This document shows positions 1 through 6,565 of a stretch of DNA of 8,439 bases, piece by piece (position 1 is the first letter of the stretch; every line of letters begins with the position of its first letter). The notes under the pieces are model-generated. The model did no database searches. It was not told the origin of the DNA and saw nothing but the letters and a program-made list of their open reading frames with translations. The position numbers and the translations under genes were made by a program. This DNA is from Magnetovibrio sp. (GTDB lineage Bacteria; Pseudomonadota; Alphaproteobacteria; Rhodospirillales; Magnetovibrionaceae): positions 1 through 8,439 of the forward strand of contig JAESSV010000041.1 in assembly GCA_016763895.1 (NCBI GenBank), read 5' to 3'.

Positions 1-2
1 CC

Positions 3-65
3 AAACATCCCTCCGCCGAACAAATTTCGGTGAATGCGGATGGTGAAATTGAAGGTCTATTTTAG
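3..65 (+). CDS. C-terminal end of a host protein (partial)
   Basis: An open frame enters from the left edge and ends at TAG 63-65. Its last 20 residues read KHPSAEQISVNADGEIEGLF, which has the composition of a normal protein C-terminus; the other two forward frames close earlier. I do not recognise the family from so short a piece. It lies on the chromosomal side of the tRNA gene, so it should be a host gene and not part of the inserted element. Confidence 0.5.
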   Translation, partial: KHPSAEQISVNADGEIEGLF

Positions 66-229
66 GCCAGAATGCGGGTCAGGCTCATTCAAATTTAATA
101 ACAATTAAGACCCGCCCGTCTGTAACCTCCTCTAGGATATCCCTTAAACTTACGAAGGTTTTTTTGGCTTGTTTCAGACAAGTTCAACCCACTCCTCATA
201 AATAATTCGTGCAAAACCTCATTTTATCC
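66..229. other. Intergenic stretch with a long-spaced inverted repeat
   Basis: I see no convincing gene here. GCGGGTC at 74-80 is exactly complementary to GACCCGC at 109-115 with 28 AT-rich bases between them. It could be an RNA hairpin ending the upstream gene or a protein site. No T-tract follows the right arm, so a rho-independent terminator is doubtful. A T7 run at about 161-167 is not preceded by a good stem. Confidence 0.35.
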
Positions 230-251
230 TTGCCATCCTCCTCCCATCACA

Positions 252-258
<7 letters not shown>
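230..258 (+). promoter_or_regulatory. Probable tRNA-Ala promoter
   Basis: TTGCCA (230-235, 5 of 6 to the -35 consensus) is followed after 17 bases by TAGATT (253-258, 4 of 6 to the -10). The bases after the -10 are very G+C-rich (259-270). That is the kind of discriminator seen at stringently controlled stable-RNA promoters. Transcription would start near 265, about 30 bases upstream of the mature tRNA. Confidence 0.45.
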
Positions 259-1559
<1,301 letters not shown>

Positions 1560-1755
1560 GGTCCAATCCTTTTTATTTCAAGATATTCAATAATCTGGTC
1601 TTCGGTATAATAAATGCGAGACCCAACGGGTTGAAACCCGATCAAGCCCCTTTTACGTTCCCTCCGTATCGTATCAACGGAACACCGCAACCGTTTAGCA
1701 ACTTCCTGTTCTGAAAATAATTGTGGCACCATTTTTACAAAATACCTCGCAAGTG

Positions 1756-1784
1756 TTGACGCAACTGCGTTTTGTTATTATCAT
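1756..1784 (+). promoter_or_regulatory. Promoter for the regulator gene
   Basis: TTGACG (1756-1761) and TATCAT (1779-1784) are separated by 17 bases, and each matches consensus at 5 of 6 positions. Start of transcription is expected near 1791, giving a leader of about 50 bases to the TTG start at 1844. Confidence 0.6.
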
Positions 1785-1785
1785 T

Positions 1786-1819
1786 TAGTTATTGTAAATA
1801 ATTATAACTACATTACAAT
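1786..1819. repeat. Nested inverted repeats, likely operator
   Basis: TAGTTAT (1786-1792) pairs with ATAACTA (1804-1810), and overlapping it ATTGTAA (1791-1797) pairs with TTACAAT (1813-1819). Both lie between and over the two facing promoters, just upstream of a DNA-binding regulator gene. Binding by that regulator or by the HTH protein is the natural guess but is not shown. Confidence 0.55.
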
Positions 1820-1829
1820 TTTTAATCAA
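1801..1829 (-). promoter_or_regulatory. Promoter for the HTH-integrase pair
   Basis: On the minus strand TTGATT (complement of 1824-1829) is followed after 17 bases by a perfect TATAAT (complement of 1801-1806). Initiation would fall near 1794, almost opposite the start expected from the plus-strand promoter. The two promoters thus face each other. Confidence 0.6.
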
Positions 1830-1843
1830 TAGGGAATTATAAT

Positions 1844-2521
1844 TTGTTTTCTGAAGATTTAAAGCAACGTCTTAAAACGACATGCCGACTTTTTGGCGGA
1901 CAGAAATCTGTCGCCATTGCAGCCGGGGTCAAGGACTCTAATTTTGGGAAATGGTTAAAAGGTGAGCCTGCACTTTCTCCCGAAAATGTTGACTCGATAC
2001 TTAAAGTCTTTGGCTTGCCAGATTTAAAACCGAAAACAGACCGGGTTCATATTTGGCATGTTAAGACGCCACCAAAAGGCGATATGTCTAATCTGGATTT
2101 AATTCAGGTTCTTGAACTTTTTTTCCCAAATGGCGGAGAAATTGCAAAAGCCCCGTGGGCCTTTTCCGGGACGAATAACCTGAAACGCATGCTGATTACA
2201 CCGTGGAAACAACCTATGGCGACCTATGCCATTACGGACGGCACAGTCAGAGCCATTTTACGCTTATCCGTTCCTATGCTGTTGCAAAAAGTAAACATAA
2301 AATCATTTCTAAAGTGGCGAGATGGAACCGAAGACATGTCCATCCTCAACATCGCCGATACGGAAGAACTATGGATCAATGGCACCCCCACACCAAACGA
2401 GTTTGATGAAATCTGGAACGACAAAGGCAGTTCAAAAAATGCCACTGACCTGATTTTAGAGGTTCGTAAAGAAGGGATTACGTTTGAGGAAGCGATTAAG
2501 CGGATAGGAGGTTCGGCTTAA
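1844..2521 (+). CDS. XRE/Cro-like DNA-binding regulator
   Basis: This is a 225-residue protein. Residues about 15-60 (FGGQKSVAIAAGVKDSNFGKW, then LSPENVDSILKVFGLP) look like a Cro/CI-type helix-turn-helix: helix, recognition segment, and a Leu-rich closing helix. The rest (65-225) is a mixed alpha/beta domain that I do not recognise; it has no visible LexA-type Ser-Lys peptidase signature. The TTG start at 1844 has AGGGAA 8 bases upstream, and no in-frame ATG occurs near it. It diverges from the HTH-int genes across the switch region, the usual position of an element repressor, so control of int is inferred. It ends 6 bp from the convergent antitoxin gene with no hairpin between them. Confidence 0.65.
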   Translation: MFSEDLKQRLKTTCRLFGGQKSVAIAAGVKDSNFGKWLKGEPALSPENVDSILKVFGLPDLKPKTDRVHIWHVKTPPKGDMSNLDLIQVLELFFPNGGEIAKAPWAFSGTNNLKRMLITPWKQPMATYAITDGTVRAILRLSVPMLLQKVNIKSFLKWRDGTEDMSILNIADTEELWINGTPTPNEFDEIWNDKGSSKNATDLILEVRKEGITFEEAIKRIGGSA

Positions 2522-2527
2522 ATGTTA

Positions 2528-2902
2528 TCATCCATGAAAGTGCAACAAAGCTTCTTTGACCGTATCGGGTGAGACGCTAATGACCTTCAAAAGGTTTTGA
2601 GCCGCTTTATCGGGTTCGGTGCGGTGCTGTTCCCAATCCCTCAAAGTCCCAAGGGGAATATCAAAGGTTTCAGCAAAATCTTCTTGGGTGAGGTGGAGCG
2701 CGTGGCGAATGGCTTTGGCATTGGCAACGGGTTTGAACTCTGCCAGTTCGGCATCGCTCAAAATGGGATTGTCCGGGTCCGTTTCAACCGCATGCACAAT
2801 ATCTGCATCACTCATAGCCTCCAAACGTGCTTGGTCTTTACCGGACAAACGCGGAGCTTTATTTAAATCGACCACAGTTTTTTTCATAGTATTTGCGCTC
2901 AT
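2528..2902 (-). CDS. XRE-family antitoxin partner of BrnT
   Basis: From the ATG at 2902 this is 124 residues; the frame stays open farther upstream but would then run deep into brnT. An acidic N-terminal part contains DPDNPILSDAELAEF, similar to the DPD...LSDEE segment before the DNA-binding domain in BrnA antitoxins. It is followed by an HTH (about 62-108: AIRHALHLTQEDFAETFDIP then LGTLRDWEQHRTEP). Classical BrnA has a ribbon-helix-helix there, so this is the helix-turn-helix type of partner. It overlaps the toxin gene by 44 bp and follows it, the toxin-first order of brnTA. A second ATG at 2887 is possible. It should neutralise the toxin and repress the operon, by analogy. Confidence 0.8.
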   Translation of the reverse strand: MSANTMKKTVVDLNKAPRLSGKDQARLEAMSDADIVHAVETDPDNPILSDAELAEFKPVANAKAIRHALHLTQEDFAETFDIPLGTLRDWEQHRTEPDKAAQNLLKVISVSPDTVKEALLHFHG

Positions 2903-3152
2903 GGCTCGTTGCCTTTCGTGCCGAAATAATTCTAATAACGTCTTCATCGTTGAGTTGGTTGTGTTCAACGGCAATGACCACATAAACACCGACCTCAATT
3001 TGCCCAATCACCTTGATGCGCTCTTCTCCATCTCGATCTTGGATATATTCCAACCGATTGTCGTCAGCAAAAACATAACAGGCATAATCAAATGACACCC
3101 CGTGTTTAGATAGGTTCAAGCCAGCCTTGTTTTCATCCCACTCAAATTTCAT
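2859..3152 (-). CDS. brnT: BrnT-family toxin (DUF497)
   Basis: This 97-residue protein matches the BrnT family, RelE-fold ribonuclease toxins that inhibit translation. Family landmarks are present in order: FEWDENKAGLNLSKHGVSF at the N-terminus, then YVFADDNRLEYIQDRDGEER, IGQIEVGVYVVIAVE, and the C-terminal RIISARKATSHERKYYE. Full length is typical for the family, so it appears intact. The ATG at 3152 has GAGG about 7 bases upstream. The next gene, its HTH antitoxin, overlaps the 3' end, which couples their translation. In a mobile element such a pair most likely gives post-segregational stability; a defence role is also possible. Confidence 0.9.
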   Translation of the reverse strand: MKFEWDENKAGLNLSKHGVSFDYACYVFADDNRLEYIQDRDGEERIKVIGQIEVGVYVVIAVEHNQLNDEDVIRIISARKATSHERKYYEKNCGRFK

Positions 3153-3432
3153 TCAAACCTCAGCATACGGTGTTCCCGTAGTTAATGCAATGTATTTACG
3201 CTCAAAGCCTTATAACAGCGACTCGCACGATGAAAGAATATTAGCTTTTCTTGCAAGCAAATATCTAGAAACAACTTTAACAATGTTGTACAAAGTAGCC
3301 TTCGCCTTGATTATAAAAGCTACCGACTGTGACAACGTGCTAATTTTTAATAATGGCAGCGATTGCGTATTTGAGGATACTTCCATTTTGATTTCAAAAA
3401 AATGCCGGTAAATATATTAAAAAGGGAAAATT
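3153..3432. other. AT-rich intergenic stretch, no convincing gene
   Basis: This region separates the divergent brnT and the membrane-protein gene. A plus-strand frame (best start 3190, ending 3411, 73 residues) is open but has no ribosome-binding site and no family signature, so I do not call it. It must hold the promoters of both flanking genes. I find no clear -35/-10 pair for either. Confidence 0.4.
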
Positions 3433-3795
3433 ATGAATAAAATGGTCTCGATAGGATTGTCAGTTGTAGTTCTAATTGCTGGTGTAGGCTGGTTTCTCAC
3501 AAAAGATCAGATGTGTTACGACAATGTAATGGAAAAAGCTAAGGCAGAACTGGAGTCATTAGATCAAACTCAGGAAAGTATGAAAAAGGCAATAGCTTCA
3601 AATGAGGCATACAAAAAAAGCTTTTGGAGTGAGAGCTACACCTTTGACGAATTAAGAAAGGCATATCGGAATAGTTTAAATTTCAGCTTAAGGTTAATGC
3701 CTCAAACTTTTCAATTTGAGAGAATGATGAAACTCAACAACTATGATACAGCCTGCAACTATTTATTTGATGGCGTTGATATAAGAAAAAAATAA
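3433..3795 (+). CDS. Small membrane-anchored protein of unknown function
   Basis: This is a 120-residue protein. Residues 4-22 (MVSIGLSVVVLIAGVGWFL) form one hydrophobic segment after a short Lys-containing start, so it is either an uncleaved signal anchor or a signal peptide; there is no lipobox. The rest should lie outside the inner membrane. It has a charged helical stretch (31-62, coiled-coil-like, rich in Glu, Lys and Gln) and two cysteines, Cys28 and Cys108, that could form a disulfide. AAAGGGA upstream of the ATG is a good ribosome-binding site. It is transcribed alone and convergent to the next gene, sharing a hairpin terminator. I do not recognise the family. Low GC suggests acquired accessory DNA. 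Confidence 0.7.
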   Translation: MNKMVSIGLSVVVLIAGVGWFLTKDQMCYDNVMEKAKAELESLDQTQESMKKAIASNEAYKKSFWSESYTFDELRKAYRNSLNFSLRLMPQTFQFERMMKLNNYDTACNYLFDGVDIRKK

Positions 3796-3813
3796 TTTTG
3801 ATGGAAATCTCAT

Positions 3814-3849
3814 AACAATGGGGGGAGCATTACAGCTCCCCCCATTGTT
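3814..3849. terminator. Shared hairpin between convergent genes
   Basis: AACAATGGGGGGAGC (3814-3828) and its exact complement GCTCCCCCCATTGTT (3835-3849) form a 15-bp stem around the loop ATTACA. It sits 18 bases after one stop codon and 1 base beyond the other. This is the classic position of a bidirectional terminator, although T-tracts are weak on both sides. Confidence 0.8.
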
Positions 3850-3850
3850 G

Positions 3851-4390
3851 TTAGAATTTATTCGGAAATGGTATCATTTCATGACTGTTTCCAGGAGATG
3901 GGATTATCTTTCCGCCAAGCTTCCAAAGCATATTAATATTGCTTAGATACAAAGTAACTTTTTCATTATTGTCCGCAATAATGCCACCGCCTATATCGTC
4001 TTGACTAATAAGCTCAGCATTAAAATGATCTCCATCAGCAGTATTTTTTGCTATCCATTGAATGTTTTCATTCATCTCTTTATCCGTCGCCAGACCATTC
4101 CAAAAGTTAGATATAACGGCTGTAAAAAAAGCTTTTCGCTCGCCAAACATGATGAACTTTGATAATAGGCCATTCAGGTATATTTCTTCAACACAGCCAA
4201 TTACTCGTGTGTCATGGTCTTCATCCCAAATAATTGCAAAATCAAAGTGATACGCTCTTGGAGAAATATCGTAATTGGGCGAATGCCAACTTGTTGCTCG
4301 CAAAATAGAATAGTGCGTTCCTCGGCCAAGATAGCCCGTTGGTTCTTGTTCGTCATAGATCGTCGTAAAGTAGGGGGAATATTTCTTCAT
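3851..4390 (-). CDS. Conserved-looking protein of unknown function
   Basis: From the ATG at 4390, chosen because AAAGGAG lies 6 bases before it, this is 179 residues. It looks soluble, with no signal peptide or membrane segment. The N-terminal half holds GYLGRGTHYSILRATSWH and FDFAIIWDEDHDTRVIGCVE, rich in His, Asp and Arg. The middle has FIMFGERKAFFTAVISNFW, and the C-terminal part is Asn/Gly-rich. These patches look conserved and might bind metal or nucleic acid, but I cannot assign a family. It lies downstream of two damaged small genes on the same strand and could once have been in one operon with them. A promoter candidate sits at 4468-4496. Confidence 0.75.
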   Translation of the reverse strand: MKKYSPYFTTIYDEQEPTGYLGRGTHYSILRATSWHSPNYDISPRAYHFDFAIIWDEDHDTRVIGCVEEIYLNGLLSKFIMFGERKAFFTAVISNFWNGLATDKEMNENIQWIAKNTADGDHFNAELISQDDIGGGIIADNNEKVTLYLSNINMLWKLGGKIIPSPGNSHEMIPFPNKF

Positions 4391-4467
4391 TGGAAGCTCC
4401 TTTCGAGAGTTTCGTAGTATCATCTACTGTTCGTGCGGTGACTTTCAACCACCGTAAGTTCAAGTGT

Positions 4468-4496
4468 AGAATAACAGACACTCTCTTCAATAACAA
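4468..4496 (-). promoter_or_regulatory. Possible promoter of the 3851-4390 gene
   Basis: On the minus strand TTGTTA (complement of 4491-4496) and TATTCT (complement of 4468-4473) are 17 bases apart, each 4 of 6 to consensus or slightly better. It lies 78 bases or more upstream of the start codon. Confidence 0.35.
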
Positions 4497-4513
4497 GGCA
4501 ACCTGACCTAACT

Positions 4514-4688
4514 TTATGTAAGTTTGGAAAAGCCAGCGCCTATTAGGCAATAGTTTGCTGTTGGCCCCCCAAAAAAACCAACACACATGCCGTTAATCAG
4601 ATGGCCTTGACACCGTTCTACTAAACTGGCCCATTTGCAACCAAGACATTCATTATCTGAAAAAATATTTAGATAGGTTAACTTTCAT
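4514..4688 (-). pseudogene. Small cysteine-containing ORF, frameshifted
   Basis: The minus strand starts ATG at 4688 (MKVNLSKYFFR, then stop). A second frame entered by removing one base from the T6 run (complement of 4660-4665) continues SDNECLGCKWASLVERC, then QGHLINGMCVGFFGGPT and ANYCLIGAGFSKLT, ending at TAA 4514-4516. Repaired, it would be about 57 residues with a CxxC and four Cys in all in the middle, a distinctly protein-like sequence. It starts 5 bases after the stop of the upstream damaged ORF, as in a coupled operon. I do not recognise the family. The alternatives are a sequencing indel or chance openness. Confidence 0.4.
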
Positions 4689-4693
4689 GCTGT

Positions 4694-4877
4694 TTACAGA
4701 CGAGATTTAAAGCACGTTTTCATTTCGGCTGAATACGTACCCGTTAATTCATGAAGATTACCATTCTCAACGTCATTTACGCCTTTTTTAATTCCCCGCA
4801 TCAATGCGGAGTTGAAAAAGCTCGGTTGCATCCTCAATAGACATAGTAACTGCCACAAGGTGTTTCTTCTTCGTCAT
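4694..4877 (-). pseudogene. Small ORF split by a one-base insertion
   Basis: ATG 4877, preceded by AGGGTGAG, opens MTKKKHLVAVTMSIEDATEL FQLRIDAGN and stops at 4788. Skipping one A near 4791-4793 restores a frame reading IKKGVNDVENGNLHELTG to TAA 4694-4696, for 60 residues in all. The join DAG-IKKGVNDVENG reads like one continuous small protein, possibly an antitoxin or other regulatory partner; that is a guess from size and position only. Its own promoter region would lie in the DNA now occupied by the IS fragment, so it is probably silent. Confidence 0.45.
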
Positions 4878-4896
4878 AATCTCACCCTAACTCTTA

Positions 4897-5286
4897 GAGC
4901 CTGATCCGAAACTAGTTGAGTGATTTCAGTAAGTTGTGATTCACTCGTTTGTGTGAAAGAAAATGAGGAGGCACAACATGTGGACTGAAATCACTCGCTC
5001 CCAGTATGACCGCAAGGGAGGGCGATATGCAAGCGACGCGACGGACGAGGAGTGGGCGCTGATCTCGCCGTTTCTTCCGCCTCCCAAGTGTGTTGGGCGG
5101 CCACGCACGACCGAGTTGCGGGACGTGTTCGACGCCATCCTGTACATGGCCTCCACCGGGTGCCAATGGCGTATGTTGCCGAATGACTTCCCGCCGGTCT
5201 CAACCGTTCGCCGATATTTTTACGACTGGCGCGACAACGGCCTATTGCGGACGATCAACCATCACCTGGTCATGGCCGCACGGGAA
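4897..5286 (+). mobile_element. Truncated IS5-family insertion sequence
   Basis: The left end begins GAGCCTGATCCGAAAC at 4897, matching the typical IS5-family terminal repeat, and is followed by a transposase start. Similarity to the transposase stops after residues MAARE at about 5285, and the right half and right terminal repeat are missing from the window. G+C is visibly higher than in the flanks. The right boundary is approximate. Confidence 0.8.
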
Positions 5287-5337
5287 TCGGTCCATAAATA
5301 TTCACGGCTGTGCCTTGGGAATTCACGCCAGACTTGA
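4978..5337 (+). pseudogene. IS5-family transposase, N-terminal fragment
   Basis: Starting at ATG 4978 with GAGGAGG 6 bases upstream, it reads MWTEITRSQYDRKGGRYASD then ATDEEWALISPFLPPPKCVG RPR and GCQWRMLPNDFPP. This is the DUF4096 N-terminal domain of IS5-family (IS1031/IS427-like) transposases. About 102 residues are authentic, to MAARE. The last 17 residues are encoded by unrelated DNA. The DDE catalytic residues, which come later in the family (first Asp in an IDSQSV-type motif), are absent, so it cannot transpose. Confidence 0.85.
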
Positions 5338-5462
5338 ACCGTTTTGTCTCTGATGAAAATGGTCCAAGTTTGTGCGCTTCGGGCAAGCTCTCCTTGCTCT
5401 ATATCACCAGAAAATGCCGTAGGTGTCAGAAGAGTAATAGTATGCCCTATTAAACTATGACA
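5287..5462 (-). pseudogene. Gene remnant cut by the IS fragment
   Basis: The minus strand is open from 5462 down into the IS. It reads GHTITLLTPTAFSGDIEQGE then LARSAQTWTIFIRDKTVQVW and REFPRHSREYLW before IS sequence begins near 5287. The residue pattern and codon use look like real protein. No ATG, GTG or TTG start precedes it. It lies in the same frame as the gene ending at 5463, separated only by that TAA. So it may be either the rest of that gene after a nonsense mutation or a neighbour that lost its start. Family not recognised. Confidence 0.45.
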
Positions 5463-6016
5463 TTATTCAATTATCTCGCCCGTATTTAAATCAACAAATT
5501 GCGTATTTGGGAAAAATATTTTTAATAAAGGCTTGTCATCATTGAATAAAAAGCGAAAATCATGAACACCAAAATTAATCTGCACCCCCTCAAAGTCATC
5601 AATTTCTGCAGTGAAGGCTCTTACTTTGAACTCATACCCTTCTCCGATTTCATTTATTAACGCTGATTTGTCAATACAAAACTGTAGAAGTTTCCTTCGT
5701 CTGACAAAATCCATTCGTTAGAATCTATAAGAGTGGCATAATCCATTTCTACAACAGGAGTGCGATTTTCGTCAAAGACAACATCTCCAAAATCTTTTTC
5801 AAAATGAACGCTAAATATCAGGCTTTCTTTATCTTTATTTACAATAGATATGTTTAGACCTTCTTTGCTGATAAACGATAGCCTGTCACCAGCATCTTCA
5901 TGGAAAATTATCCAAATATTACCACGTACAGATTGGTCTGATGCATCACCATAAATACTTACTGCTTTCCCATCAGGTAAGCGTCCCTTTACAATCGTTT
6001 TTTCAATACTGTCCAT
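5463..6016 (-). pseudogene. Unknown gene, probably frameshifted
   Basis: Two overlapping minus-strand frames (6016-5657 and 5714-5463) read as one protein if a single T is restored in the T4 run (complement of 5678-5681). The join reads EGNFYSF-CIDKSALINEIG, where the first frame alone ends 7 codons later and the second frame's own ATG lacks a ribosome-binding site. The repaired product is about 183 residues: soluble, Asp/Glu-rich, beta-strand-like (GNIWIIFHEDAGDRLSF, VQINFGVHDFRFLFNDD), ending GEIIE. I do not recognise it; its size and acidity would suit an immunity-type protein, but nothing proves this. AAGGGG lies 11 bases before the ATG. A true pair of overlapping genes is less likely. 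Confidence 0.5.
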
Positions 6017-6124
6017 TTTTTTATCTGCCCCTTATTTTTTCCTATGCCAAATAATAACCACGACGGATGGTCTTATCATATTAACATTGTACCCACCATC
6101 AGGATCACGGACTGATTTTGAACT

Positions 6125-6143
6125 CTATATTATTTCCGGTAAT
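6125..6143 (+). repeat. 19-bp operator-like direct repeat, copy 1
   Basis: CTATATTATTTCCGGTAAT occurs here and again, exactly, at 6175. Its core TATTTCCGGTAATA is a 14-bp palindrome with a single mismatched pair. The region 6017-6214 between the divergent genes contains no other gene. Confidence 0.8.
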
Positions 6144-6156
6144 AAACTACATATAC

Positions 6157-6168
6157 ATTACCAAATAA
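6157..6168 (-). repeat. Degenerate inverted copy of the repeat core
   Basis: ATTACCAAATAA matches the reverse complement of the repeat core (ATTACCGGAAATAA) with the central GG deleted. It lies midway between the two exact copies. Confidence 0.4.
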
Positions 6169-6174
6169 ACTATG

Positions 6175-6193
6175 CTATATTATTTCCGGTAAT
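6175..6193 (+). repeat. 19-bp operator-like direct repeat, copy 2
   Basis: This is an exact second copy, 50 bp after the first, ending directly against a TATAAT at 6194-6199 and 21 bases before the start codon of the RHH-like gene. A protein bound here would cover the promoter spacer, as expected for autoregulation of a toxin-antitoxin operon. Confidence 0.8.
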
Positions 6194-6199
6194 TATAAT
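6194..6199 (+). promoter_or_regulatory. Probable -10 box of the RHH-NTase operon
   Basis: A perfect TATAAT lies 15 bases upstream of the ATG at 6215. No good -35 is found at the standard distance. Transcription may rely on another factor, or start from the TATATT inside the repeat. Confidence 0.4.
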
Positions 6200-6214
6200 T
6201 TTAGGATTCGAAAT

Positions 6215-6565
6215 ATGTCTAAAGAACATGTGTTAGCGAATGAACGTGTTTATCAGTTGCGGGAACGGCGGCGGCAAGCTGGTTTGAAACGTGTGGAAGT
6301 CTTTGTGCCCATTGATCAAGTCGATATGGTGAAAGCCTATGCCGCGCAGTTGCGAGAAGGTTCTTATTCAGAAGTGATTGAACAAGCCCGGAAATTGATC
6401 GCCAAGGCTTATCGGAAATTTCAGGCACGATGTTTGGATAATATCAGCGTTGACCCCAACAAGGCGGATCTGGCGGATGCGGCTATCGTTGCGGCGGCCT
6501 TAATGCACCGTGGGAATGCAGAAGCCCATAAGCTTGGCCTACAACTTCATAGACTGGCCAAATAA
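6215..6565 (+). CDS. RHH-like antitoxin of a nucleotidyltransferase operon
   Basis: This is a 116-residue basic protein. After an Arg-rich start (VYQLRERRRQAG) comes LKRVEVFVPIDQVDMVKAYA AQLRE, a beta-strand followed by a helix, then SYSEVIEQARKLI, a second helix: the order of a ribbon-helix-helix DNA-binding domain (about 23-62). The C-terminal half is helical (ADLADAAIVAAALMHRGNAE AHKLGLQLHRL) and could contact the partner. AGGA lies 8 bases before the ATG. Its stop shares a base with the next start (TAATG), so the two are translationally coupled. The antitoxin-first order and the repeats upstream fit an autoregulating antitoxin. It is not the winged-helix AbiEi antitoxin usually paired with AbiEii; function is inferred from context. 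Confidence 0.8.
   Translation: MSKEHVLANERVYQLRERRRQAGLKRVEVFVPIDQVDMVKAYAAQLREGSYSEVIEQARKLIAKAYRKFQARCLDNISVDPNKADLADAAIVAAALMHRGNAEAHKLGLQLHRLAK

Noticed and set aside
3190..3411. Plus-strand frame of 73 codons before the membrane-protein gene
   Set aside because: It is open but has no ribosome-binding site, no recognisable motif and an odd composition; kept only as a remark on the intergenic region.
4353..4586. Minus-strand frame of 77 codons upstream of the 3851-4390 gene
   Set aside because: It overlaps the gene's start in another frame, lacks a ribosome-binding site and competes with the better frame ending at 4514.
4780..4796. Programmed ribosomal frameshift at the A6 run of the small ORF
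   Set aside because: The stop TAA overlaps the start of the run, so the ribosome would stop before slipping. The shift needed is +1, and no classic signal is seen. A one-base insertion is simpler.
6125..6193. CRISPR array
   Set aside because: Only two exact copies occur, AT-rich and placed at a promoter, with no cas genes; they fit operators instead.
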